Source of the DNA: Thalassovita mediterranea
Lineage (GTDB): Bacteria > Pseudomonadota > Alphaproteobacteria > Rhodobacterales > Rhodobacteraceae
Length of the DNA stretch: 64,000 nt
Direction of reading: 5' to 3'
Assembly: GCF_001458435.1 (NCBI RefSeq)
Contig: NZ_CYSF01000003.1
Span: forward strand, 96,382 to 160,381
Part shown: piece after piece, positions 37,072 through 44,916 of the stretch
Numbering within the stretch: position 1 is the first letter of the stretch
How the letters are laid out: each line of letters opens with the position of its first letter
Notes under the pieces: model-generated
Told to the model about the DNA's origin: nothing
The model's input: only the letters and a program-made list of their open reading frames with translations
The model's database searches: none
Program-made: the position numbers and the translations under genes

Positions 37072-38961
37072 TCATTCAAAATAGGTATAGCCATTCATCG
37101 AGTCGCGATAGGCCCCGATCAATGTCTTGCGGTCGCTGGCCTTCAGGCCACCGGCGGAAATCGCCTCATCCACCATCTTGCGGAAGGCAGCGAGGCAGTC
37201 GGCGGGATCGTATTCCACGTAGGAAAGCACCTCGGCGATGGTGTCGCCCTCTTGTTCGTGCAAGAGGTCAAAACCGCCATCCGGGCGCAGGTCGATGGTC
37301 ACCACGTTGGTGTCTCCAAAGAGGTTGTGCAAATCGCCCAGCGTTTCCTGATAGGCGCCAACGAAGAAGACACCAAGGTAATAGGGCCGATCCTCTGGCA
37401 AGGAATGCACCGGCAGCGACGGCGCGATTTCACCGTCCAGAATGAACTGATCCAGTTTGCCATCACTGTCGCAGGTGATGTCCGACAGAACCGCGCGACG
37501 GTCCGGTTCCTGACCCAGCATTTGCAGCGGCACAATCGGGTGCAGTTGGTCAATCGCCCAAACATCCGGCAGTGACTGAAAGACGGAGAAGTTGCAGTGA
37601 TACACATCTGCGATCTTCTGCAGTTCTTTGTCCAGCTCGCTGTTCGCTTCGGCGGTGCGGGCAATATCCTTGATACGCGCCATTAGGTTCAGATAGATGC
37701 GCTCCGCCCGCGCCATCTGGCGCAGGTCCACATAGCCACGGCGGAACAGCGCGCGCAGCTCATCGCGGTAAAACCGCGCGTCGTTCCAACATTCCTGCAC
37801 ACGGTCCGCGACCAGATAGCCCGACACCGCTGCCAGATCGGCCAGCAGGTGGTGATCATCGGGCTGCACATCCGGCGCATCGGGCGCATCGTAGAGCGTG
37901 CTTTCCAGAACGTCGAAAATCAGCATCGACGAGGTGGCCGATACAGCACGCCCGCTTTCGGTGACCAACACAGGGTGGTCTACCTCTGCCTCATCCATCG
38001 CGTAGGCGACGGTTTCGACCACGGCGGTGGCATATTCGGCCATCGAATAGTTGATGGAGTTTTCGCTAGCGCGTTTTTCGCCGGTGTAATCCACCCCCAG
38101 ACCGCCGCCCAGATCCAGATGGGTCAGCGGCACGCCCTCGCCCGTCAGTTCGGTAAAGTACCGACACGCCTCTGTCGCGGCGCGGCGCACGTCGTTCACG
38201 TCCGGCACCTGCGACCCAAGGTGAGAGTGTTGCAGTTTCAGGCAATGCAGCAGACCCTCGTCCCGCAAACGGTCCACCACCCGCATCAGCTGGTCGGTGT
38301 TCATCCCAAAGGCAGAGCGGTCGCCGGAACTGCTCTCCCACTTGCCGCTGATCTGGTTGGTCAGTTTAACCCGCACACCCAGCAGCGGGTCCATGCCCAA
38401 TTCGCGCGCGACCTCAATGACGATCTCGGCCTCTTTGGGGCTTTCCAGTACGATAACCGTATTGAACCCCAGACGGCGCGACAGGATCGCCAGACGGATG
38501 AACTCAGCATCCTTGACCCCATTACAAACGATCAGCGCATCGCGGGACAGACGGTGCGCCAGCGCGATCACAAGTTCCGGTTTCGATCCTGCTTCCAGCC
38601 CGTAATCGTATTGGCGGCCAAATTCGACAATGCGGTCCACCACCTGCGCCTGCTGGTTCACCTTGATCGGGAACACACCGCGATAGGGCGCGCGGTAGCC
38701 GGTGCGCTGGATCGCCTCGGCAAAGCCCTCGTTCAGGGTGCGGATCTCAGCCTCGAGGAAACTTTTGACGCGCAGAACCAGCGGGCTGGCGATGCCGCGT
38801 TGCTGCAGATCCTGCATAATCTCTGGCAGGCTGATCGGCGGCGCGTCAGGGTGCGCCGGATCACACAGGGCCACGTCACCATTTGGCAACGCGGACAAGA
38901 GGCCTTTGCCCCAACGGTCAAGACCGTAAAGATTGGCGGAAAGGGGCTGTTCATGGGTCAT
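37072..38961 (-). CDS. speA: biosynthetic arginine decarboxylase
   Basis: A 629-residue PLP enzyme converting arginine to agmatine. PLP lysine in GVFPIKVNQQAQVVD near residue 99; GLEAGSKPELVIALA, SHLGSQVPDVNDVRRAA and HLDLGGGLGVDYTG are barrel signatures; the substrate Cys region lies in ITCDSDGKLDQFI near residue 495. First gene of the polyamine cluster, 34 bases before the next gene. It is preceded by a 158-nt leader with a candidate 15-codon ORF. Confidence 0.95.
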   Translation of the reverse strand: MTHEQPLSANLYGLDRWGKGLLSALPNGDVALCDPAHPDAPPISLPEIMQDLQQRGIASPLVLRVKSFLEAEIRTLNEGFAEAIQRTGYRAPYRGVFPIKVNQQAQVVDRIVEFGRQYDYGLEAGSKPELVIALAHRLSRDALIVCNGVKDAEFIRLAILSRRLGFNTVIVLESPKEAEIVIEVARELGMDPLLGVRVKLTNQISGKWESSSGDRSAFGMNTDQLMRVVDRLRDEGLLHCLKLQHSHLGSQVPDVNDVRRAATEACRYFTELTGEGVPLTHLDLGGGLGVDYTGEKRASENSINYSMAEYATAVVETVAYAMDEAEVDHPVLVTESGRAVSATSSMLIFDVLESTLYDAPDAPDVQPDDHHLLADLAAVSGYLVADRVQECWNDARFYRDELRALFRRGYVDLRQMARAERIYLNLMARIKDIARTAEANSELDKELQKIADVYHCNFSVFQSLPDVWAIDQLHPIVPLQMLGQEPDRRAVLSDITCDSDGKLDQFILDGEIAPSLPVHSLPEDRPYYLGVFFVGAYQETLGDLHNLFGDTNVVTIDLRPDGGFDLLHEQEGDTIAEVLSYVEYDPADCLAAFRKMVDEAISAGGLKASDRKTLIGAYRDSMNGYTYFE

Positions 38962-39030
38962 GAGAACACACCTTTACAGATTATATGGAAGTTTAGGAGA
39001 GAGAGCGCACGGCCGCAAAGCCGCGTTAGA

Positions 39031-39078
39031 CTACGCGGGTTCGATCTGTCCGGCGTTGTGAAGATGAAGCCATTTCAT
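39031..39078 (-). CDS. candidate leader peptide upstream of speA
   Basis: A 15-codon ORF reading MKWLHLHNAGQIEPA then TAG, preceded by GGAGAG nine bases from its ATG, a good ribosome site. It starts about 40 bases after the predicted transcription start and ends 69 bases before speA. The peptide is not arginine-rich. Its presence between promoter and gene suggests attenuation or translational control, but no matching hairpin set was clearly identified. Could be chance. Confidence 0.4.
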   Translation of the reverse strand: MKWLHLHNAGQIEPA

Positions 39079-39125
39079 CTGTCGGTCTCTCCAAATGCGC
39101 GCACCATATGCACGGCGTTTCGCGG

Positions 39126-39154
39126 CGCATAATTTCGCCGCTGCGCCAAGTCAA
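39126..39154 (-). promoter_or_regulatory. predicted speA promoter
   Basis: On the minus strand TTGACT (39154-39149), 17-base spacer, TATGCG (39131-39126). The -35 is near consensus; the -10 is weaker. This gives a leader of about 158 bases before speA. Confidence 0.5.
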
Positions 39155-39264
39155 CAAAATTCTGCACCGAACGGCTGCGACACCTTGGGCAATGTGCCCA
39201 GCGCAGCGCACCTGCGCCCTTCCCTACCTGATCAAACGCTGGACATTACCATGGGGCAGTGTAC

Positions 39265-40650
39265 ATGCAGACCATGCGCGATATTGATCTGACCACAGGG
39301 CCGATTTCAGGCCACTTCCGTACCCTTGCCGTTCCTGCGGCCATGGGGATGTTGTTTTCTACGCTCTATAACGTGGTGGACGTCTACTTTGCCGGTCAGA
39401 TCTCGACCGATGCACAGGCCGGGATGGCCATCGGGTTTCAGGCGTTTTTCATTCTGATGTCGGTCGGGTTCGGTATCGGATCCGCCATGGGCGCGCTGGT
39501 GGGCAATGCGCGTGGTCAAAAAGACGATGCAGAGGCGCGTCGTTTCATCATGCAGGGGCTGTCCTTTGCCGTCACCACCACCGTTTTGCTGATTATCATA
39601 GGTGCATTGATCGGCCCTGCGTTGATCACGTTGGTATCAGAACCCGGGGCCTACCGCGATGCTGGCACGGGCTATTTCTACTGGCTGTTGGCCGCCCTGC
39701 CCGGGTTCCTGCTGGCCTTTGCAGGCAATGGCATTCTACAGGCCCACGGCGACAGCGTGACGATGCAGCGCGCGATGATTGGTGCCTTTGTCGCCAATAT
39801 CGGCCTGAACCCGTTGTTCATCTATGGCCTGCCCGGTCTGATCCCCGCCATGGGGTTTAACGGCATCGCGCTGGCAACGATCCTGTCGCAAACCGGCGTC
39901 ATGCTGTTTGTGCTGCGCGCAGTCCTGAAGGTGCGTGTGGCGCAAAACGTCGTTCTGGCTGAATTGCGAATGAACCTAGCGACATACCGCAACATTCTCA
40001 GCCAGATGGCCCCCACATCGCTGTCATTTACGGTTCTGTTCATTTCGGGTTTCGTGGTGCAATTCGCGCTCAGCCAGTTTGGTGGCCACGCTATTGCCGC
40101 CTATGGGATTGCGCTGCGGATCGAACAAATCCTGCTGCTGCCTGTTCTGGGTATGACCGGCGCGCTGCTACCAATTGCAGCGCAAAACTTCGGCGCGGGA
40201 GACGCGGATCGCGTGCGCGAAGCGGTTTGGTATTGTTGGAAGCTGGGCATCATCATGACCGTCGGCGCCGCCCCCATCCTGTGGTTCGGTGGCGGCCTGG
40301 CAATGTCGCTGTTCACCAACGACCCGCAGGTCATCGCGGTCGGCCACAGCTACCTGAAGGTCGATAGCTTCCTGTTCACCGTCTACATGATGCTTTTTTC
40401 CATCAACTCGTTCCTGCAGGCGATGAAACGCCCGATCTGGACCCTATGGATTTCGATCTATCGGCAGGGGTTCGGGGTCGCCTTCTTTGTTTGGCTGCTG
40501 ATCAGCGTCTTTGACATGGAGGTCTGGGGCGTCTGGCTGGGCATCGGGATCGCGGTCAGCACCGGCTGGATGATCGCAATGGCGATCACTGTCCGCGTGG
40601 CCAAACAGGAAATCGGCGGTTTATCGACAAAGGGATCGGCGCAGGGCTAA
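39265..40650 (+). CDS. MATE family efflux transporter
   Basis: 461 residues with twelve hydrophobic segments in two halves of six, starting LTTGPISGHFRTLAVPAAMG (the typical MATE entry) and the conserved NVVDVYFAGQISTDAQAGMA. The second half has GIALRIEQILLLPVLGMTGA and PIAAQNFGAGDADRVREAV. It exports cationic or hydrophobic compounds using Na+ or H+ gradients. ATG at 39265 is preferred; GTG 39259 or ATG 39274 are possible. The convergent TetR gene starts on the far side, so it is not an obvious target. Confidence 0.93.
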   Translation: MQTMRDIDLTTGPISGHFRTLAVPAAMGMLFSTLYNVVDVYFAGQISTDAQAGMAIGFQAFFILMSVGFGIGSAMGALVGNARGQKDDAEARRFIMQGLSFAVTTTVLLIIIGALIGPALITLVSEPGAYRDAGTGYFYWLLAALPGFLLAFAGNGILQAHGDSVTMQRAMIGAFVANIGLNPLFIYGLPGLIPAMGFNGIALATILSQTGVMLFVLRAVLKVRVAQNVVLAELRMNLATYRNILSQMAPTSLSFTVLFISGFVVQFALSQFGGHAIAAYGIALRIEQILLLPVLGMTGALLPIAAQNFGAGDADRVREAVWYCWKLGIIMTVGAAPILWFGGGLAMSLFTNDPQVIAVGHSYLKVDSFLFTVYMMLFSINSFLQAMKRPIWTLWISIYRQGFGVAFFVWLLISVFDMEVWGVWLGIGIAVSTGWMIAMAITVRVAKQEIGGLSTKGSAQG

Positions 40651-40678
40651 GCCCCTCACGAACGCAATGATCGCAAGG

Positions 40679-41236
40679 TCAATCGACCCGCAACAACAGC
40701 TGCGCCATCGCTTTGGCTTGCTGCGCGGCGGCCTTGTCATGGGACATGGCCGATAGCACAATAGCGCCCTCCTTCAGGATCAGCAGTTGGCGGGCAATGG
40801 CACGCGGGGTGGCATACCCTGCGGCATCGGCCAGTTGGGTCAGGTGATCTTCAATCAACAGCTTGTGCGCATAGGACTGACGGTTGATCGCGTTATCAGC
40901 ATCCTGAAACTCAGCACTGGCTTTGACAAACATACAGCCCTGATAGCCGTCCTCGGCAAACCACTCCTCCAGCGCATCAAACAGCGCCAGTAGCTGCCCA
41001 GCAGGTGCCGCTGACAGCTCTTCCATTCGGCGGAACAGCCAATCGCGGAAGTTTTCATCCCGAAGGCGCAGGACCGCCAGGATCAGCTCATCCTTGGTGC
41101 GGAAATGGTTGTAGATCGAGGTTTTTGAAACCCCCGACTCCTTGGCCACCAGATCCATCCCAGTGGCATTAAACCCGTTCCGATAGAAGATTTTCAGCGC
41201 GTTTCGAATCAACTCTTCGCGTTTGTTCCGACTCAT
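40679..41236 (-). CDS. TetR/AcrR family repressor
   Basis: 185 residues from MSRNKREELIRNALKIFYRN. The N-terminal HTH is complete: GFNATGMDLVAKESGVSKTSIYNHFRTKDEL. The C-terminal ligand half resembles the group with LFDALEEWFAEDGYQGCMF. The palindrome ACTGATCGGT lies 16 bases upstream of its start, and two further copies lie before the divergent oxidase-hydrolase gene, so it likely represses both its own gene and that operon. Confidence 0.92.
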   Translation of the reverse strand: MSRNKREELIRNALKIFYRNGFNATGMDLVAKESGVSKTSIYNHFRTKDELILAVLRLRDENFRDWLFRRMEELSAAPAGQLLALFDALEEWFAEDGYQGCMFVKASAEFQDADNAINRQSYAHKLLIEDHLTQLADAAGYATPRAIARQLLILKEGAIVLSAMSHDKAAAQQAKAMAQLLLRVD

Positions 41237-41252
41237 TTCAGGCCTCACATTG

Positions 41253-41262
41253 ACTGATCGGT
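41253..41262 (-). promoter_or_regulatory. candidate TetR operator, site 1 (autoregulation)
   Basis: ACTGATCGGT, a palindrome of the form ACYGATCRGT, in the leader or promoter of the TetR gene. Matches sites 2 and 3 in reverse orientation. Confidence 0.7.
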
Positions 41263-41384
41263 ACATATTTTTCGCGCCGCAAAACGTCAAGAAACGCCTT
41301 CGTGATCTTTGTTTTTCAAGGCCTTTTTAGATGCAACTCAGCGATGTGATGAGGGTCATCACAAAATTGAAATGGCCAACATTA

Positions 41385-41417
41385 ACCGATCAGTTCACCC
41401 TACATGCACCGATCAGT
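41385..41417 (+). promoter_or_regulatory. candidate TetR operators, sites 2 and 3
   Basis: ACCGATCAGT at 41385-41394 and again at 41408-41417, 23 bases apart. Both lie 18-50 bases before the 31-codon ORF and overlap a possible promoter (TTGAAA at 41367), as expected for repression by the divergent TetR protein. Confidence 0.72.
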
Positions 41418-41434
41418 TAACCTTGGAGTTTCCC

Positions 41435-41530
41435 ATGACCACCCCCCACAGCCAGCGGCAGGCCATGCCGCGCACCGGCGTCAATCGCCGCCCAGTGAAG
41501 GAGATGCGCTATGGCCCTCGCCTTTGCTGA
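41435..41530 (+). CDS. 31-codon leader ORF before the oxidase-hydrolase gene
   Basis: Starts [18 protein letters not shown] behind TTGGAG and stops inside the next gene, overlapping it by 20 bases in another frame. It may couple translation or be a remnant of an older 5' end. No family recognised. Confidence 0.35.
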   Translation: MTTPHSQRQAMPRTGVNRRPVKEMRYGPRLC

Positions 41531-43112
41531 TATCGCCTTCACCCCTGCAGTGCGGGCCCGTCAGGATCGCCTCGGATCTGGCAGATACGCATCCTTTTTG
41601 GCGCCAGAACGCAGCGGCGGTGATCGTCTCGGCGCCGAAGAACGGACCTTTATCGAGGCGCGCGATGGCTTCTATCAGGCGACCGTGTCCGAAACCGGTT
41701 GGCCTTATGTCCAGTTTCGCGGTGGCCGTCCCGGATTTCTGAAGGTGCTAGACGAACGCACCATCGCCTACGCCGATCTGCGCGGGAACCGGCAATATCT
41801 GTCGGTGGGCAATCTGGATGGCAACGACCGGATTTCACTGATCCTGATGGATTACCCCAACGCCCGTCGGCTGAAGATCTGGGGCCGCGCCACCACGCAA
41901 GAGGCCGAAGGCGGCCCCACCGCCGAGCTGCTGCTAGACGGCACCCCCGCAGAACGGGCGGTGGTGATCCACATTGAGGCGATCGACTGGAACTGCCCCC
42001 GCCACATCCCGCGCCGCTACACGGTCGATGAAGCCCATGAAGAAATGACCGCCCTCACCCAAGAGAACACGGCGCTACGCACCGAAATCCGCGCCCTGCG
42101 CCACGCGTTGAATACCAAAAATCCAAAATTAACCCAAAGGACCAAAACCATGAAAAACCTTATTCTTTCCGCTTCGACCATGGCTGTTATGGCTGGCACC
42201 CTGTTGCTGCCTGTGACCCTGCCGCAATCTGCCACGGCCGCGCCGAACACCTTTGCCGTTGAAATGAACACGATGGAAATCGACGGGCTGGACATCGCCT
42301 ACCGCGAGGCGGGCAACCCTGAAAACCCGACCGTTCTGCTGCTGCACGGTTTCCCAACCTCATCACATATGTTCCGTGAGTTGATCCCAGCACTGGCCGA
42401 AGACTACCACGTCATTGCACCGGATTATCCGGGCTACGGCGCATCCTCCATGCCGTCGGCGGCAGAGTATGACTATAGTTTCGCCAATGCGGCGGATGTG
42501 GTGACGCAGCTGATCGACGCCAAAGGGGTTGAGGACTATTCCGTCTACCTGATGGATTACGGCGCGCCCATCGGTTACCGGATGTTTGCAGACCACCCCG
42601 AACGCGTTACCGGCTTCATCATCCAGAACGGCAACGCCTATGATGAGGGGCTGCGCGAATTTTGGGATCCGATTAAGGCTTATTGGGCAGATCCCAGTGT
42701 GGCCAATGGCGATGCCCTGCGTGCCTTTCTGACGTTGGATGCGACCAAGTGGCAGTTCACCCATGGCGTGGGAGATGTCAGCACCGTCAGCCCAGATAAC
42801 TACTGGCATGTGCAATATCTGCTGGACCGCCCCGGCAACCAAGAGGTGCAGCTGGAGATGTTCCTGGATTACGGCACCAATGTTGTAGAATACCCCAAAT
42901 GGCAGGCGCTGTTTCGTGAACATCAGCCGCCAGCGCTGATCGTTTGGGGCAAGAATGACTATATCTTCCCAGCCGAGGGTGCCCATCCCTACCGCAACGA
43001 TCTGACCGATGTGGAGTTTCACCTACTGGATACCGGCCACTTCGCCCTTGAGGAATATGGTGCAGAAATCGCGGGCGAGATGCAGGATTTTCTGTCCCGC
43101 ATCAACAAGTAA
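41511..43112 (+). CDS. PNPOx-family protein fused in frame to an exported alpha/beta hydrolase
   Basis: One open frame of 533 residues with a strong ribosome site GAAGGAGATGCGCT. Residues 1-205 are a pyridoxamine 5'-phosphate oxidase-like split-barrel protein ([63 protein letters not shown]) that would bind flavin or F420-like cofactors. It ends in a coiled coil, [20 protein letters not shown], where sister proteins normally stop. No stop occurs; the frame runs into an alpha/beta hydrolase that has its own ribosome site, start and signal peptide (see next entry). Most likely two genes whose separating stop was lost, with internal initiation still available. Confidence 0.75.
   Translation: MALAFADIAFTPAVRARQDRLGSGRYASFLAPERSGGDRLGAEERTFIEARDGFYQATVSETGWPYVQFRGGRPGFLKVLDERTIAYADLRGNRQYLSVGNLDGNDRISLILMDYPNARRLKIWGRATTQEAEGGPTAELLLDGTPAERAVVIHIEAIDWNCPRHIPRRYTVDEAHEEMTALTQENTALRTEIRALRHALNTKNPKLTQRTKTMKNLILSASTMAVMAGTLLLPVTLPQSATAAPNTFAVEMNTMEIDGLDIAYREAGNPENPTVLLLHGFPTSSHMFRELIPALAEDYHVIAPDYPGYGASSMPSAAEYDYSFANAADVVTQLIDAKGVEDYSVYLMDYGAPIGYRMFADHPERVTGFIIQNGNAYDEGLREFWDPIKAYWADPSVANGDALRAFLTLDATKWQFTHGVGDVSTVSPDNYWHVQYLLDRPGNQEVQLEMFLDYGTNVVEYPKWQALFREHQPPALIVWGKNDYIFPAEGAHPYRNDLTDVEFHLLDTGHFALEEYGAEIAGEMQDFLSRINK
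42150..43112 (+). CDS. exported alpha/beta hydrolase (epoxide hydrolase/dehalogenase-like), internal start
   Basis: A 320-residue frame starting [20 protein letters not shown] behind AAAGGACC: a signal peptide cleaved near TAA-PNT. The fold is clear: oxyanion [18 protein letters not shown], nucleophile elbow [13 protein letters not shown] with Asp rather than Ser (as in HDWG of epoxide hydrolases and haloalkane dehalogenases), acid region [16 protein letters not shown], and catalytic His in [10 protein letters not shown]. It would act in the periplasm. It lies in frame with the preceding oxidase-like domain; whether it is made separately or as a fusion is open. Confidence 0.8.
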   Translation: MKNLILSASTMAVMAGTLLLPVTLPQSATAAPNTFAVEMNTMEIDGLDIAYREAGNPENPTVLLLHGFPTSSHMFRELIPALAEDYHVIAPDYPGYGASSMPSAAEYDYSFANAADVVTQLIDAKGVEDYSVYLMDYGAPIGYRMFADHPERVTGFIIQNGNAYDEGLREFWDPIKAYWADPSVANGDALRAFLTLDATKWQFTHGVGDVSTVSPDNYWHVQYLLDRPGNQEVQLEMFLDYGTNVVEYPKWQALFREHQPPALIVWGKNDYIFPAEGAHPYRNDLTDVEFHLLDTGHFALEEYGAEIAGEMQDFLSRINK

Positions 43113-43123
43113 CCACGCCAAAC

Positions 43124-43154
43124 GCGCGCAGGGCCACCTATCCCCCCTGCGCGC
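43124..43154 (+). other. strong hairpin between hydrolase and phzF-like genes
   Basis: Perfect 10-bp inverted repeat GCGCGCAGGG/CCCTGCGCGC with an 11-base loop and no T run. It may protect or pause the transcript between two genes of the operon. Confidence 0.5.
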
Positions 43155-43173
43155 CCTATACGGAGAATGATCT

Positions 43174-44016
43174 ATGACCAATCAAGACATCCACCGGATC
43201 GCCGCCTTTGCTGATGGATCCAAGGGGGGCAACCCCGCAGGCGTGATGATCACCGACACCCTGCCCAGCGCACCCGAAATGCAAGAAATCGCCGCCAAGG
43301 TCGGCTATTCCGAAACCGTGTTCGCCGCGCCCTTTGAGGATGGCTGGCGGGTGCGCTATTTTTCGCCCGAGGTCGAGGTCGCCTTTTGTGGCCATGCTAC
43401 CGTCGCCCTTGGTGCGGTGCTGGCGGAACGCGAAGGTGCAGGCCGTTTCCCACTACAGCTGAACGATGGCCCGATCACGGTAGAGGCATCAGGTCAGGGC
43501 GATGAACTGCGCTCCACCGTGACCTCACCGCCAACACATAGCGCCGCTGCCGATCCGGCACTGGTGCAAGAGGCGCTAACGCTCTTCGGCCTGACGACAG
43601 ACGATCTGGACCCCGCCCTGCCCGCTGGACTGGCCCATGCAGGCAATGACCACCTGATCCTATTACTCCGCTCGCGCGAGGTGTTGGCGCAAATGACCTA
43701 TGACCTCGATGCAGGTGCAGCGTTGATGACCCGCTACGGCTTGGCGACGATCAACCTGCTGTGGGCCGAAACCCCGCGCCTGTTTCACAGCCGCAACGCC
43801 TTTGCCATTGGTGGCGTTCTGGAAGATCCCGCCACCGGCGCCGCCGCCGCCGCCCTATCGGGCTACCTGCGCGATTTGAACTGGCCACATGACGGGATGA
43901 TCGACATCATTCAGGGCCAAGACATGGGCGCGCGATCGCTGCTGCGGGCAGAGATTGTCGCCACCTTCGGCGAAGGGATACGCGTATCTGGACGCACACG
44001 GGTGATCGCAACCTGA
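43174..44016 (+). CDS. PhzF family isomerase/epimerase-like protein
   Basis: 280 residues of the diaminopimelate-epimerase-like fold. Typical blocks: FADGSKGGNPAGVMI, catalytic Glu in VGYSETVFAAP near residue 49, RYFSPEVEVAFCGHATVALG, and the second-lobe AIGGVLEDPATGAAAAALSGYL. The actual substrate is not known; most PhzF-like proteins outside phenazine clusters are uncharacterised isomerases. Ribosome site ACGGAGAATG. Follows the hydrolase gene by 61 bases and is probably in the TetR-controlled operon. Confidence 0.9.
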   Translation: MTNQDIHRIAAFADGSKGGNPAGVMITDTLPSAPEMQEIAAKVGYSETVFAAPFEDGWRVRYFSPEVEVAFCGHATVALGAVLAEREGAGRFPLQLNDGPITVEASGQGDELRSTVTSPPTHSAAADPALVQEALTLFGLTTDDLDPALPAGLAHAGNDHLILLLRSREVLAQMTYDLDAGAALMTRYGLATINLLWAETPRLFHSRNAFAIGGVLEDPATGAAAAALSGYLRDLNWPHDGMIDIIQGQDMGARSLLRAEIVATFGEGIRVSGRTRVIAT

Positions 44017-44072
44017 TCCTACACAGGGCCTCGGACGGTACAGCCCCAAAACCAGAAGCCCGCATCACAGGT

Positions 44073-44100
44073 AGCGGCCGCCCCCGATAGGGCGGCCGCT
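44073..44100. terminator. perfect hairpin between convergent phzF-like and SDR genes
   Basis: Perfect 11-bp stem AGCGGCCGCCC/GGGCGGCCGCT with a six-base loop, GC-only core. Little T follows on either strand, but the position between convergent ends suggests termination. Confidence 0.5.
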
Positions 44101-44133
44101 TGCCCCTGGCGGATAGCCGCAGGTGGTGCGCGG

Positions 44134-44874
44134 CTACGCCCGCACCAGATGCCCACCATCCACATCCAGAACCGCGCCTGTCAGATAGCCATTGGTCATC
44201 GCCATCACCACCGCCTGAGCGATTTCCGCGCTATGACCGATGCGCCCGACAGGCAAACTGGCACCAACCTGTTCATACATCGCGGCGCGCGCCTCGCTTG
44301 TCATGGATGCATAGGCTTCGGTGTCGACCATACCCGGGCTGATGCAGTTGACCCGTACGCGGCCAGCAAGTTCCAGTGCCAACCCTTTGGACAATGCCTC
44401 AACCGCGGCATTCACCGCAGCGAGTCCCGTTGCCCCCACCGCAGGGCGGCGACTCAGCACACCAGAGAAAAACGTGATCGACCCGCCCGCCTGAAGATAC
44501 GGCAAGACCTCGCGCGCAGTGACATAAGGGCCGGTGAATTTAGCTTCGAACATAGAACGCAAATCATCCGTCGGCAGGTCAGCGAACGCCCCATGTGCCG
44601 CGCTAGATGCCGAAATCACCAGATGATCTACTGGACCAAGGGCCGCAGCCCATGCCTTTACGGTCTGTTCGTTTGTGGTGTCGAGCGGCGACACACGCAC
44701 CCCGTCGCCGATTTCACTCGCAGCCGATGCGAGCTTTTCAAGATTACGGCTGGCGATGGTGACCGTCGCCCCCAGCGATTGCGCCATTTTAGCAGTTGCT
44801 TTGCCCATGCCGCTGCTACCGCCAACGATGACGACATGTTTGCCCGCAAGGACCGCTTCGTGACCAATATTCAT
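44134..44874 (-). CDS. atypical short-chain dehydrogenase/reductase
   Basis: About 246 residues from MNIGHEAVLAGKHVVIVG. The nucleotide-binding motif VGGSSGMGKATA is normal and favours NADP (ASRNLEK). The expected NNAG is replaced by ISASSAAHG, and the catalytic YxxxK region reads GLAAVNAAVEALSKGLALEL, so Tyr is Leu and Lys is Asn. SDR relatives with Asn in place of Lys exist, but loss of the Tyr suggests altered or absent redox catalysis. Start 44874 is chosen because GGAG lies eight bases before it. A 13-C tract (this strand) separates it from the quinone oxidoreductase gene. Confidence 0.85.
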   Translation of the reverse strand: MNIGHEAVLAGKHVVIVGGSSGMGKATAKMAQSLGATVTIASRNLEKLASAASEIGDGVRVSPLDTTNEQTVKAWAAALGPVDHLVISASSAAHGAFADLPTDDLRSMFEAKFTGPYVTAREVLPYLQAGGSITFFSGVLSRRPAVGATGLAAVNAAVEALSKGLALELAGRVRVNCISPGMVDTEAYASMTSEARAAMYEQVGASLPVGRIGHSAEIAQAVVMAMTNGYLTGAVLDVDGGHLVRA

Positions 44875-44901
44875 ATCATTCACTCCATTATTCATTTTTG
44901 T

Positions 44902-44914
44902 GGGGGGGGGGGGG
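44902..44914. repeat. 13-base poly-G tract
   Basis: Thirteen G in a row on the plus strand, in the 42-base gap between the oxidoreductase stop (44917) and the SDR start (44874). Runs this long tend to slip during replication and could vary in length between cells. Confidence 0.9.
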
Positions 44915-44916
44915 AT

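Noticed and set aside
35811..37445. 544-codon plus-strand frame opposite the carboxynorspermidine-synthase-like gene
   Set aside because: Antisense shadow; no domain and it runs across two real genes.
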